From the NCBI GenBank assembly GCA_030591745.1, contig JAUVAM010000347.1, positions 1-5,198 of the forward strand: a stretch of DNA of 5,198 nt, read 5' to 3'. The notes beneath the pieces were generated by a model. That model worked only from the letters and a program-made list of their open reading frames with translations. It was not told the DNA's origin and did not search any database. This document shows, piece after piece, positions 1-5,198 of the stretch; the first letter of the stretch is position 1; the number at the start of each line of letters is the position of its first letter. Position numbers and translations under genes: made by a program. Source of the DNA: Deltaproteobacteria bacterium (GTDB lineage Bacteria; Myxococcota; B64-G9).

Positions 1-2
1 AA

Positions 3-851
3 GATCTGGCCCAGTCCATTTACGACGACCGGGACGCGGCCGAGGAAATCAGAGCCATCAACAGCCTGGCGCCAGGGGCCCAAGCCAAGGCAGGCACCAC
101 CCTCCGCCTGCCGGGGCCTGAACGCAAAAACGCCTTCGCCGCCTTGAAGGTAGCGCGCCAGGCCGTGTCCAAGGCCCGCGGCGACCAGGCCGCCGAGTTT
201 GCCTCCGAACTCATGTTGGCCGCCGACCAGGCCCTGGAGCGAGCCCAACGCGCCTGTCGCCGGGCCAGCTACCAAGCCTGTCAAGAATTGGCCGATGAGA
301 CATGGGCCCGAGCACGCAAAGCCCGCCAGGAGGCCAAGACCCAACGCAGTCGAAAAAACCGATTCACCGTGGCCCTCGATGACCAGGGCGTGACTCGTGT
401 CGAAGTCGCTGAAGGTGACGGCGTCAAGGTCACAGCCCAGAAACGCAGCACAACGGTCAAGCGCGGTCACGGCATCAGGGTTGAACCAGGCAAAGCGCCA
501 GAGGAACCCAAGCCGCTCCTGGCCGCGCCGGAAGCCGTACTTCCCTTCCCTGAGTCGGTCTTGCTAACCCACGCGATCCATTTTCATTGGAAACCGGTGC
601 GGGGGGCCACGCGCTATGTGTTGCTCATCAGTCGCGACGCCAGGGGCTTCCACCCGGTGCGTCAACTCACCACGGACAAAACCAGCTACCTCTTTCGCTC
701 AACGCTCACCAAAGGGGAATACCACTGGCAGTTGCGGGCGGTGGATGCCCAAGGCGCGGTGGGACATGCTTCGGACTCACGCCGCTTCCAGCTCAAAACA
801 CAGGCCACCGGCGTGACCATCGAGCAAGATAAAAAGCAGAAAGGACCCTGA
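3..851 (+). CDS. LysM / FecR-like / Fn3-like envelope protein, 3' part
   Basis: The frame is open from base 3 to the TGA at 849-851, giving 282 visible residues; the start and any signal peptide lie upstream of the window. Fragment residues 1-38 look like the end of a LysM peptidoglycan-binding domain (AxEIRAINSL, then an AGTTLRLPG-like end). Residues about 40-115 are an Ala/Arg/Glu-rich, probably helical segment with two cysteines (C85, C93). Residues about 120-166 (TRVEVAEGDGVKVTAQ, then a G-rich strand) resemble the closing strands of a FecR domain. A Pro-rich linker follows, then a fibronectin-III-like domain at about 190-265 (HWKPVRGATRYVLLISRD, GEYHWQLRAVDAQG) and a Lys-rich tail. LysM-FecR-Fn3 proteins occur in deltaproteobacteria-like genomes; their exact role is not established. 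A periplasmic, cell-wall-bound scaffold or sensor is inferred. It is the first visible gene of the operon, ending 4 bp before the receiver gene. Domain calls are by eye; the FecR call is the weakest. Confidence 0.8.
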   Translation, partial: DLAQSIYDDRDAAEEIRAINSLAPGAQAKAGTTLRLPGPERKNAFAALKVARQAVSKARGDQAAEFASELMLAADQALERAQRACRRASYQACQELADETWARARKARQEAKTQRSRKNRFTVALDDQGVTRVEVAEGDGVKVTAQKRSTTVKRGHGIRVEPGKAPEEPKPLLAAPEAVLPFPESVLLTHAIHFHWKPVRGATRYVLLISRDARGFHPVRQLTTDKTSYLFRSTLTKGEYHWQLRAVDAQGAVGHASDSRRFQLKTQATGVTIEQDKKQKGP

Positions 852-855
852 CCGC

Positions 856-1242
856 ATGACACTGCGCGCCCTGGTGGCCGACGACGAGTCCATCTTCCGT
901 AATCAAGTTCGCACCCTGCTCGAAGAGCGGGGGATCGAAGTATTAGAGGCCAAAGATGGTCACGAGGCCTTCGCCTTGTTCATGAAAGAGGAAGTAGATT
1001 TTATGGTGACCGACTTCCTCATGCCTCGCGTAGACGGCATACAACTCGTACGCGACATCCGGCTGACAGGCCCCAGGGGCAAAATTCCGGTGGTGCTCAT
1101 GTCGGCCATTTCCAAGGGGCACGTGTTCCAGGGGACCAATAAGGACCTGGGCCCGGACCACTACATCAACAAGCCATTCAAAGACAAAAAAATGGCCAAG
1201 TTGCTGGACAAAATTCTAAAAGGGCTAACTCAGACATCATGA
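856..1242 (+). CDS. Stand-alone CheY-like response regulator receiver
   Basis: A 128-residue protein consisting only of a receiver domain, the usual length for CheY-type regulators, with no output domain. The acidic pocket is D9-D10 (VADDE), the phospho-acceptor is D53 (VTDFLMPRVDG), the switch Ser is S83 (VLMSA) and the invariant Lys is K106 followed by Pro (NKPF). All key residues are intact, so phosphorylation should be possible. The ATG at 856 lies 4 bp after the preceding stop. An AAGGA-type ribosome binding site (841-845) sits 10 bases upstream, inside the end of the LysM/FecR-like gene. Its own stop overlaps the start of the HD-GYP gene by 4 bp, so the two are probably translated together. 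Many HD-GYP proteins carry an N-terminal receiver; here the receiver is a separate neighbour, so it may act on the HD-GYP protein or on another partner. No cognate histidine kinase is in view. Confidence 0.93.
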   Translation: MTLRALVADDESIFRNQVRTLLEERGIEVLEAKDGHEAFALFMKEEVDFMVTDFLMPRVDGIQLVRDIRLTGPRGKIPVVLMSAISKGHVFQGTNKDLGPDHYINKPFKDKKMAKLLDKILKGLTQTS

Positions 1243-3014
1243 AACTCTTCCGGGTCATCACCTTGATGCTGCTCGTTTTGACGGCCGGCCCCATCACCGC
1301 CGTCGGCTTCATCCTCATCGACTCCACGGTGGACATCACCAAAACCTTAACCTGGGAACTGCAGCAGGAGCGAGCAGATCACGCCAGCCGGCAGATGGCG
1401 ACCGCCCTCGTCAGCACGGCCGCCGATCTGGATCTGCTGCTCTCCAACTTGAACGTGGGCAGCATAAACGTCCTCCAACGACAGGAATTGCTGGCCTCCA
1501 TCCTGCAGAAACGACCCGAGATCAACATCATCGGACTGTACGACAGCCAAGGTCAGAGTCTTCCAAACCAACTGGCCTTCGACTCCAACAGCATCCTGCC
1601 CAGCGAGTTGGCTCGCCATCAGCAGCATATGGATCGCATCCCCGAAGAAGCCCTTTCGCGATTTGGTCTGGCCTTCTCGCAGCCCTACCTCATCGATCGG
1701 GCACCCCGCAGTGAACTGGGCATCGAAGCCCGCCGGGAGCGCGTGGTGGCCATGATGCTCAAGCTCTCCTCCGGCGATGCGGGGGCCATGGGCATGGAGA
1801 TTTCTTTGGCCTCCGTAGAGAGACTTCTCAAGCACATACGCACCGGCCTGCGTGGACAAATTCTATTACTCGATTCACAAAACCGCACGATTCTGCGCAC
1901 CGCGGGCTCGGGTGTAAGCAGAGCCGACGCCCAACTGGTCGACGAAAGGCTGCCCCAGCTCCTGGGCTCCTTGACCGGCGCCGATGGAGTGGCCTCCCAA
2001 TTCTCGGGAGCCCGCCCCCTGCAACTCAGCAAAAAACAAGCCGTCTTGGCTGCTTACTCCACCCTGCCCAACCCCAATTGGCGCATTGTCTCCCTGGAGC
2101 CCTTAGACGACGCCTACAGGGTGACCCATCGCATGGTCTGGCGGGTGGTCTGGATGGTATTGGCCAGCTTGGCCTTGGCCGTGAGCCTGGGTATGCTTTT
2201 CGCCTTTGGCCTGACCCGGCCCATCGGCAAGTTGGTGCGCGGCTCTTTGGATATCGCCAGAGGCAAGTTTGGCACCGAATTGGACATCCAGGCCCGTAAC
2301 GAAATCGGCGAACTGGCACATACCTTCAACTACATGTCCCGGCAACTCCTGTACTACGACGGACAAAACAAGGAGCTTGTCGATTCCTTGCAGCGAGGCT
2401 ATCTGGAGACCATTCGAGCCCTGGCCAACTCCATCGACGCCAAGGATCAATACACGCGCGGTCATTCGGGTCGAGTGACCAAGGTGGCGTTGGCGGTGGG
2501 GCAAGCCATGGGCTTAGACGAAGAGCAACTGAAATACCTGCGCTATGGTGGCATCCTCCACGACATCGGCAAAATCGGCATCGCCGAAGAAATCCTGGGC
2601 AAGAAGGGCCGCTTGAACGATCAGGAACGAGACATCATCCAGCAACATCCTGTTTTGGGCGAAAAAATTATCGAGCCCATCGATTTCTTGCAGCCGGCCC
2701 GACCTTTGGTCAGACATCACCACGAGTGGTTCAACGGCGAGGGCTACCCCGACGGCCTGGCCGGCGAAGACATCCCTCTGGGTGCCCGCATTTTGGCTGC
2801 AGCCGACACCTACGACGCGGTGACCTCCGTGCGTCCCTATCAAGCGCCGGTGGATAACAAGAAAGCCATCGAGATTTTAAACAAGCTAAGGGGGCGACAG
2901 CTGGACCCAGCAGTCTGCGATGCCCTGATCAAACAAGTCCAGTCCGCCATCGATTCCGGCGAGATGCACCCCGAACAAGTAAAAACCGGCTTTGCGGATC
3001 CCGCTTCGTATTAG
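1239..3014 (+). CDS. dCache-HAMP-HD-GYP cyclic-di-GMP phosphodiesterase
   Basis: A 591-residue inner-membrane sensor enzyme. TM1 is at about residues 6-27. The periplasmic region, about 28-300, has two PAS-like Cache lobes (GLYDSQG near 99-105, ILLLDSQN near 208-215) and a PNWRIVSLEPL stretch before the membrane, typical of dCache_1. TM2 is at about 303-325, then HAMP (about 325-375) and a helical linker. The HD-GYP domain runs from about 385 to 575. Visible metal and catalytic residues are H409 (RGHSGRV), H441-D442 and K445 (HDIGKIG), H470, H494-H495 and D523 (AADTYDA), plus the GYP motif at 502-504. The usual DG before GYP is NG (N499-G500). These residues suggest an active enzyme hydrolysing c-di-GMP, controlled by a periplasmic ligand; activity is inferred. 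The ATG overlaps the receiver stop (ATGA) and its own Shine-Dalgarno is weak (AGGG, 14 bases upstream), so translational coupling is likely. The gene ends with TAG inside an inverted repeat. Confidence 0.94.
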   Translation: MKLFRVITLMLLVLTAGPITAVGFILIDSTVDITKTLTWELQQERADHASRQMATALVSTAADLDLLLSNLNVGSINVLQRQELLASILQKRPEINIIGLYDSQGQSLPNQLAFDSNSILPSELARHQQHMDRIPEEALSRFGLAFSQPYLIDRAPRSELGIEARRERVVAMMLKLSSGDAGAMGMEISLASVERLLKHIRTGLRGQILLLDSQNRTILRTAGSGVSRADAQLVDERLPQLLGSLTGADGVASQFSGARPLQLSKKQAVLAAYSTLPNPNWRIVSLEPLDDAYRVTHRMVWRVVWMVLASLALAVSLGMLFAFGLTRPIGKLVRGSLDIARGKFGTELDIQARNEIGELAHTFNYMSRQLLYYDGQNKELVDSLQRGYLETIRALANSIDAKDQYTRGHSGRVTKVALAVGQAMGLDEEQLKYLRYGGILHDIGKIGIAEEILGKKGRLNDQERDIIQQHPVLGEKIIEPIDFLQPARPLVRHHHEWFNGEGYPDGLAGEDIPLGARILAAADTYDAVTSVRPYQAPVDNKKAIEILNKLRGRQLDPAVCDALIKQVQSAIDSGEMHPEQVKTGFADPASY

Positions 3015-3056
3015 GGGCCTTCAATAAAAAACACCAACCACCCCAGTAAGGCCCTT
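3013..3056. repeat. Long-loop inverted repeat after the HD-GYP gene
   Basis: GGGCCTT at 3015-3021 pairs with AAGGCCC at 3048-3054. One G-T and one A-T pair can extend the stem outward to 3013 and 3056, giving about nine pairs around a 26-base A/C-rich loop. The left arm overlaps the stop codon of the HD-GYP gene, and the right arm is followed by TTTAT. It could be a weak terminator for the + strand operon, but the loop is long and the T run short. Confidence 0.35.
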
Positions 3057-3058
3057 TA

Positions 3059-3082
3059 TGCCGCGCCGCCAGCGGCGCGGTA
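3059..3082. terminator. GC-rich hairpin between convergent genes
   Basis: CCGCGCCGC (3061-3069) and GCGGCGCGG (3072-3080) form a perfect 9-bp stem. A G-T and a T-A pair extend it to 3059-3082, with only two unpaired central bases, so the innermost pair or pairs probably open. It sits between the ends of the HD-GYP gene (+) and the SpoIIAA-like gene (-), directly against the latter's stop codon. Position and strength suggest a bidirectional transcription end or 3'-end protection element. Neither side has an adjacent T run, so it is not a textbook rho-independent terminator. Confidence 0.5.
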
Positions 3083-3472
3083 CTATAAACGAATAGACCC
3101 CAACCCCAACCATTCCAAAGCATCCTTCAGCTCGGCAAAGACCGCGGTCTCCATCCCGGATTGCTCGCTGACCGCTTGATAGATGCGCTTCATGCCATAG
3201 ATATGCGGCTCGGGTGCAAAGATGGCACATTGCTCACCGGCGAAGACATCAGCGTAACGCACCCTCTCTCGGGCGATGCCCCGCTCACCCTGAGCATTGA
3301 TCTCGTAATGGGTGCAGCCACGATAATCCGTCAACTTGCGCATGGGCCGAGCATAACCCGGATCAAGGCTGAGCTTTCGAAAGTGCTCAACATGATCCAC
3401 CAGCTTCACATGCCCCAGGATGCGGACATGCACCAAACGGTGCTCCGGAATAATAACGTACTCAATGGACAT
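3083..3472 (-). CDS. Small SpoIIAA/STAS-like protein of unknown role
   Basis: A 129-residue soluble protein without a signal peptide or membrane segment. The layout fits the SpoIIAA-like (STAS/SEC14-type) fold: N-terminal strands (MSIEYVIIPEHRLVHVRILG), a helix (about 24-37), a strand with the family-like LTDYRG at 47-52, a second helix (about 60-77), then AIFAPEPHIYGMKRIYQ (about 83-99) and the closing ELKDALEWLGL (114-124). The last two blocks resemble small proteins common in proteobacterial genomes, where the function is generally unknown. I see no obvious conserved phospho-serine motif of a classical anti-anti-sigma factor. The ATG at 3470-3472 is preceded by a G-rich AGGCGGGGG stretch that can serve as ribosome binding site. 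It is a single-gene unit with its own probable promoter, flanked by a terminator on one side and convergent hairpins on the other. The family assignment is by pattern memory; no function is proposed. Confidence 0.8.
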   Translation of the reverse strand: MSIEYVIIPEHRLVHVRILGHVKLVDHVEHFRKLSLDPGYARPMRKLTDYRGCTHYEINAQGERGIARERVRYADVFAGEQCAIFAPEPHIYGMKRIYQAVSEQSGMETAVFAELKDALEWLGLGSIRL

Positions 3473-3498
3473 GGCCCCCGCCTGTCTCGGTTCAAGAC

Positions 3499-3528
3499 AT
3501 CATCCAATCAACGAGTCGACATTGTCAA
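3499..3528 (-). promoter_or_regulatory. Probable sigma70 promoter of the SpoIIAA-like gene
   Basis: On the minus strand a perfect -35 box TTGACA (3523-3528) is followed after 18 bases by GATGAT (3499-3504), which matches TATAAT at four of six positions. Transcription would begin near 3492, leaving a leader of about 20 bases before the ATG at 3472. It lies just downstream of the rpsI terminator, as expected for an independent unit. The -10 box is weak, so the exact start is uncertain. Confidence 0.5.
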
Positions 3529-3550
3529 GGGGTTGGTAATTTCTGGGTAT

Positions 3551-3584
3551 AAAAACGCCGTCTCAACACATGCTGAGACGGCGT
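3551..3584 (-). terminator. Rho-independent terminator of rplM-rpsI
   Basis: ACGCCGTCTCA (3555-3565) and TGAGACGGCGT (3574-3584) form a perfect 11-bp stem with an 8-base loop. Read on the minus strand, the stem is followed at once by TTTT and then ATA (bases 3554 down to 3548), a classic intrinsic terminator. It begins about 40 bases after the rpsI stop. On the + strand the stem is followed by A-rich sequence, so it works in one direction only. It separates the ribosomal operon from the SpoIIAA-like gene. Confidence 0.92.
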
Positions 3585-3624
3585 AGAAAAACAAGTTTTC
3601 GGTCCAAGCGGACCTGAAAAAATT

Positions 3625-4020
3625 CTAGCGCTTGGAGTACTGGTAACGCTTGCGAGCGCCGGGCTGACCGTATTTCTTACGCTCAACGACGCGGGAGTCG
3701 CGGGTCAACATGCCGGCCTTCTTCAAGACAGGCCGCATTTCCTCGGAGATCTTCAACAAAGCGCGAGAAATGCCATGCCGCACGGCTTCGGCCTGTCCGG
3801 CCTTGCCGCCGCCTTTTACGTTGACCATCACGTCGTAACGGCCCACGGTCTCGGTGAGATCGAAGGGCTCGCGCATGATCATCATCAACACGGGGCGACT
3901 GAAGTACTCATCGCCATCGCGCTTGTTGATGGTCCACTTGCCTTCGCCAGGGCGCAGATACACACGGGCAACAGCTGACTTCCTTCGACCAGTCCCATAA
4001 AATTTTTGTATCTCTTCCAT
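3625..4020 (-). CDS. rpsI: 30S ribosomal protein S9
   Basis: 131 residues, close to the 130 of E. coli S9. S9 belongs to the small-subunit head, and its C-terminal tail reaches the P-site tRNA. The family landmarks are all present: [19 protein letters not shown] near the N-terminus, [33 protein letters not shown] in the centre, [24 protein letters not shown] and the terminal YSKR with its final Arg. The start chosen is the ATG at 4018-4020 ([11 protein letters not shown]), which gives the family length and is preceded by AGGGG seven bases upstream. A longer in-frame start at 4065 would lie inside rplM and add an unconserved tail. The gene is 10 bp behind rplM, the near-universal rplM-rpsI pair, and is followed by a strong terminator, so it is the last gene of the operon. 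Confidence 0.98.
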   Translation of the reverse strand: MEEIQKFYGTGRRKSAVARVYLRPGEGKWTINKRDGDEYFSRPVLMMIMREPFDLTETVGRYDVMVNVKGGGKAGQAEAVRHGISRALLKISEEMRPVLKKAGMLTRDSRVVERKKYGQPGARKRYQYSKR

Positions 4021-4027
4021 GACGATG

Positions 4028-4032
4028 CCCCT
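4028..4032 (-). promoter_or_regulatory. rpsI ribosome binding site overlapping rplM stop
   Basis: AGGGG on the minus strand uses the AG of the rplM TAG stop codon plus three following G residues, with seven bases to the rpsI ATG. It fixes the rpsI start at 4020. It also means that ribosomes terminating on rplM cover the rpsI entry site, which suggests coupled translation and equal output of L13 and S9. Confidence 0.75.
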
Positions 4033-4465
4033 AAATCTCGAGAAGTTCCGGCTTCTGAGCAGCATGCGGATGCTCTGAGCCAGCGTAAATTTTCAGCTTG
4101 GTAAGCATGGTATTGCCCAAGGGACCCTTGGGCAACATACCGCGCACGGCTCTGCGAACGAGCTCGGTCGGCTTCCGCTCGCGCACGGTAGCAGCGCTGC
4201 GGGCACGCAAACCACCCGGGTAGCCCGAGTAGTTGTAGTACATTTTGTCGGTTTCTTTTTTGCCGGTCAGCTTGACCTTCTCAGCGTTGACCACCACCAC
4301 GAAATCCCCAGTGTCCACATGCGGGGTAAAGGCCGGCGTGTGTTTGCCGCGGAGGATGGAGGCCACGCGAGTGGCCATACGTCCAAGAACGACATCATCG
4401 GCATCCACCAGATGCCAGAGTCGTTCCACGTCCTGTTTCTTCGTATGAATCGTCGTCTTCTTCAT
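4031..4465 (-). CDS. rplM: 50S ribosomal protein L13
   Basis: 144 residues, against 142 in E. coli L13, an early-assembling 23S rRNA-binding protein of the large subunit. The conserved path is easy to follow: [83 protein letters not shown] and [14 protein letters not shown] at the end. The start is the ATG at 4463-4465 ([11 protein letters not shown]), nine bases behind a strong AGGAAGGA ribosome binding site (4475-4482). An in-frame start at 4540 would add 25 residues lacking in the family and would lie at the -10 region of the promoter, so it is rejected. It is first in a two-gene unit with rpsI. In E. coli the L13-S9 operon is known to be feedback-controlled by L13; whether that holds here cannot be seen. 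Confidence 0.98.
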   Translation of the reverse strand: MKKTTIHTKKQDVERLWHLVDADDVVLGRMATRVASILRGKHTPAFTPHVDTGDFVVVVNAEKVKLTGKKETDKMYYNYSGYPGGLRARSAATVRERKPTELVRRAVRGMLPKGPLGNTMLTKLKIYAGSEHPHAAQKPELLEI

Positions 4466-4474
4466 GATCCCAAT

Positions 4475-4482
4475 TCCTTCCT
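4475..4482 (-). promoter_or_regulatory. rplM ribosome binding site
   Basis: AGGAAGGA on the minus strand, nine bases before the ATG at 4465. It is the strongest Shine-Dalgarno sequence in the window and decides the rplM start against the upstream in-frame ATG at 4540. Confidence 0.85.
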
Positions 4483-4530
4483 GATAACCGATCCAGCGAA
4501 CACAGATCTCACCGGAGCCGGGAGCGCGAT

Positions 4531-4558
4531 TTTTATGCAAATTCGATCACATTGTCAA
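4531..4558 (-). promoter_or_regulatory. Sigma70-type promoter of rplM-rpsI
   Basis: On the minus strand a perfect TTGACA (4553-4558) is followed after 16 bases by ATAAAA (4531-4536), preceded by TGC as in an extended -10 element. A 17-base spacing to TAAAAA is equally possible. Transcription should start near 4524, leaving a leader of about 58 bases before the rplM ATG. It lies in the 178-bp gap after truA, so the ribosomal genes have their own promoter. I see no convincing regulatory structure in the leader. Confidence 0.75.
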
Positions 4559-4576
4559 GCATTATCCCACCACATA

Positions 4577-4593
4577 GGGCCGGAAAAAGGCCC
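4577..4593. repeat. Short hairpin in the truA-rplM gap
   Basis: GGGCC (4577-4581) and GGCCC (4589-4593) can pair around a 7-base loop, about 50 bases after the truA stop and just before the rplM promoter. On the minus strand no T run follows the stem, so at best it is a weak or factor-dependent end for truA transcripts. It may have no function. Confidence 0.25.
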
Positions 4594-4643
4594 CAAAATC
4601 CTAACCTCGCCCAGAAATGGACCAATCCACTGATAAATAACAA

Positions 4644-5198
4644 CTAAATTGCAATAAAACCATCTTCACCAGCCTGCTCCGGCCCAGCACAGGCCAGGCC
4701 ATAGGCTGCGTCATCATAAAAAACCCGCATCAGGCACAGCCCTTTGGCCGGCGAGGTGGCCCCGGCCTGATTCCGATCCCGGCTCGCCAATACCTCGGCC
4801 AGCCAGCCCGGTTGCCGAAATCCCCTGCCCAATTCCACCAGACTGCCCACAATATTGCGCACCATGTGCTTGAGAAAAGACCGCCCCAGGACATGGACGT
4901 GCATGCATGTGCCCTGTCCTTGAATACTCAAATAATCAATGCGTCGCACGGGGCTCTTGGCACCGCAGTCGGCACCGCGAAAAGCGGAGAAATCATGTTC
5001 ACCCACCAGCACCGGAGCCTCTGAATCCATGAACTCCAAATCAAGAGGCATGCGCAGGTGCCATCGCAGACGGCGGTGAAAAAGAGGCGCCACCTTACCT
5101 GAGTGAATGGTGTAACGATAATACTTGCCCACGGCCTCTCGACGGGGATCGAAATCCGGCGCGGCCAGGGCCGCCTCCCGCAAGACCACGTCATTGGG
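4644..5198 (-). CDS. truA: tRNA pseudouridine synthase A, C-terminal part
   Basis: The frame runs off the right edge of the window, leaving 184 residues of a protein normally about 245-270 long. TruA converts uridines 38-40 in the anticodon stem-loop of many tRNAs to pseudouridine in the cytoplasm. The fragment opens with PNDVV, matching the LPxDV stretch of the family, then GKYYRYTI (24-31), GEHDFSAFR (66-74), KSPVRRIDYLSI, SFLKHMVRNIVGSLVELG (about 107-124) and ASRDRNQAGATSPAKGL (about 138-154), all TruA landmarks. The catalytic Asp lies in the missing N-terminal part. The usual FHAR-type segment reads FDPRR here, a variant I believe occurs elsewhere. The GTG at 5187-5189 is an internal Val codon, not the start. 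truA upstream of rplM-rpsI is a common bacterial order; the gap of 178 bp contains a separate promoter. Confidence 0.97.
   Translation of the reverse strand, partial: PNDVVLREAALAAPDFDPRREAVGKYYRYTIHSGKVAPLFHRRLRWHLRMPLDLEFMDSEAPVLVGEHDFSAFRGADCGAKSPVRRIDYLSIQGQGTCMHVHVLGRSFLKHMVRNIVGSLVELGRGFRQPGWLAEVLASRDRNQAGATSPAKGLCLMRVFYDDAAYGLACAGPEQAGEDGFIAI

Noticed and set aside
144..146. TTG as the start of the first gene
   Set aside because: The same frame is open to the window edge, and the upstream residues continue a LysM-like domain, so the true start is outside the window.
1347..1859. Long open frames antisense to the HD-GYP gene, here and at 2026-2843
   Set aside because: The + strand protein is a continuous, well-recognised domain series. 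The antisense frames give low-complexity His/Gly/Arg-rich products typical of GC-rich shadow frames.
3098..3111. C4A2-type repeat resembling a telomere or G-quadruplex motif
   Set aside because: It has only two full C4 runs plus a CC and is explained as coding sequence for WLGLG at the end of the SpoIIAA-like protein. The GGGGTGGTTGG stretch nearby (minus strand, about 3034-3044) also lacks four separate G runs of useful length.
3161..3586. Open frame of 141 codons on the + strand
   Set aside because: It is antisense to the SpoIIAA-like gene, runs through that gene's promoter and into the stem of the rpsI terminator, and its product has no recognisable family features.
4021..4065. Extended N-terminus of S9
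   Set aside because: It overlaps the end of rplM, is not part of the S9 family, and the ATG at 4020 has a good ribosome binding site.
4466..4524. A riboswitch or L13-binding structure in the rplM leader
   Set aside because: Several GATC and CCGG blocks occur, but I could not build a convincing stem; reporting a regulatory RNA would be guesswork.
4466..4540. Extended N-terminus of L13
   Set aside because: It would start in the promoter -10 region; family length and the AGGAAGGA site support the ATG at 4465.

Overview
The window reads as chromosomal DNA from a Gram-negative bacterium with fairly GC-rich genes. The clues are a truA-rplM-rpsI housekeeping block, a LysM/FecR-like envelope protein, and an inner-membrane dCache-HAMP-HD-GYP sensor. 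This mix is familiar from deltaproteobacteria-like lineages. That placement is an inference from gene content; no rRNA or other strong taxonomic marker is present. There is no mobile element, tRNA, rRNA or CRISPR array.

Left half (1-3014, + strand): a tight three-gene signalling operon. It starts with the 3' part of a LysM / FecR-like / fibronectin-III-like envelope protein (its start lies before the window). Four bases later comes a stand-alone CheY-like receiver protein. That gene overlaps by 4 bp (ATGA) a membrane-bound HD-GYP protein with a double-Cache periplasmic sensor and a complete set of recognisable catalytic residues. The likely logic is that an envelope or ligand signal is read in the periplasm and turned into cyclic-di-GMP breakdown, with the receiver supplying a second, phosphorylation-based input. 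No histidine kinase or diguanylate cyclase is visible here.

Middle (3015-3624): a short convergent intergenic region with two inverted repeats, then a minus-strand gene for a small SpoIIAA/STAS-like protein of unknown role. That gene has its own probable sigma70-type promoter. Behind the promoter lies a clear rho-independent terminator for the ribosomal protein operon.

Right half (3625-5198, - strand): rpsI (S9), rplM (L13) and the C-terminal three quarters of truA (tRNA pseudouridine synthase A), transcribed truA to rplM to rpsI. A good promoter with a perfect TTGACA -35 box lies in the 178-bp truA-rplM gap, so rplM-rpsI can be transcribed without truA. The promoters of rplM and of the SpoIIAA-like gene share an identical 11-base block around the -35 box.

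Overall this is mostly ordinary core genome. The most unusual part is the LysM/FecR-like, receiver and HD-GYP operon and the atypical build of its first protein.
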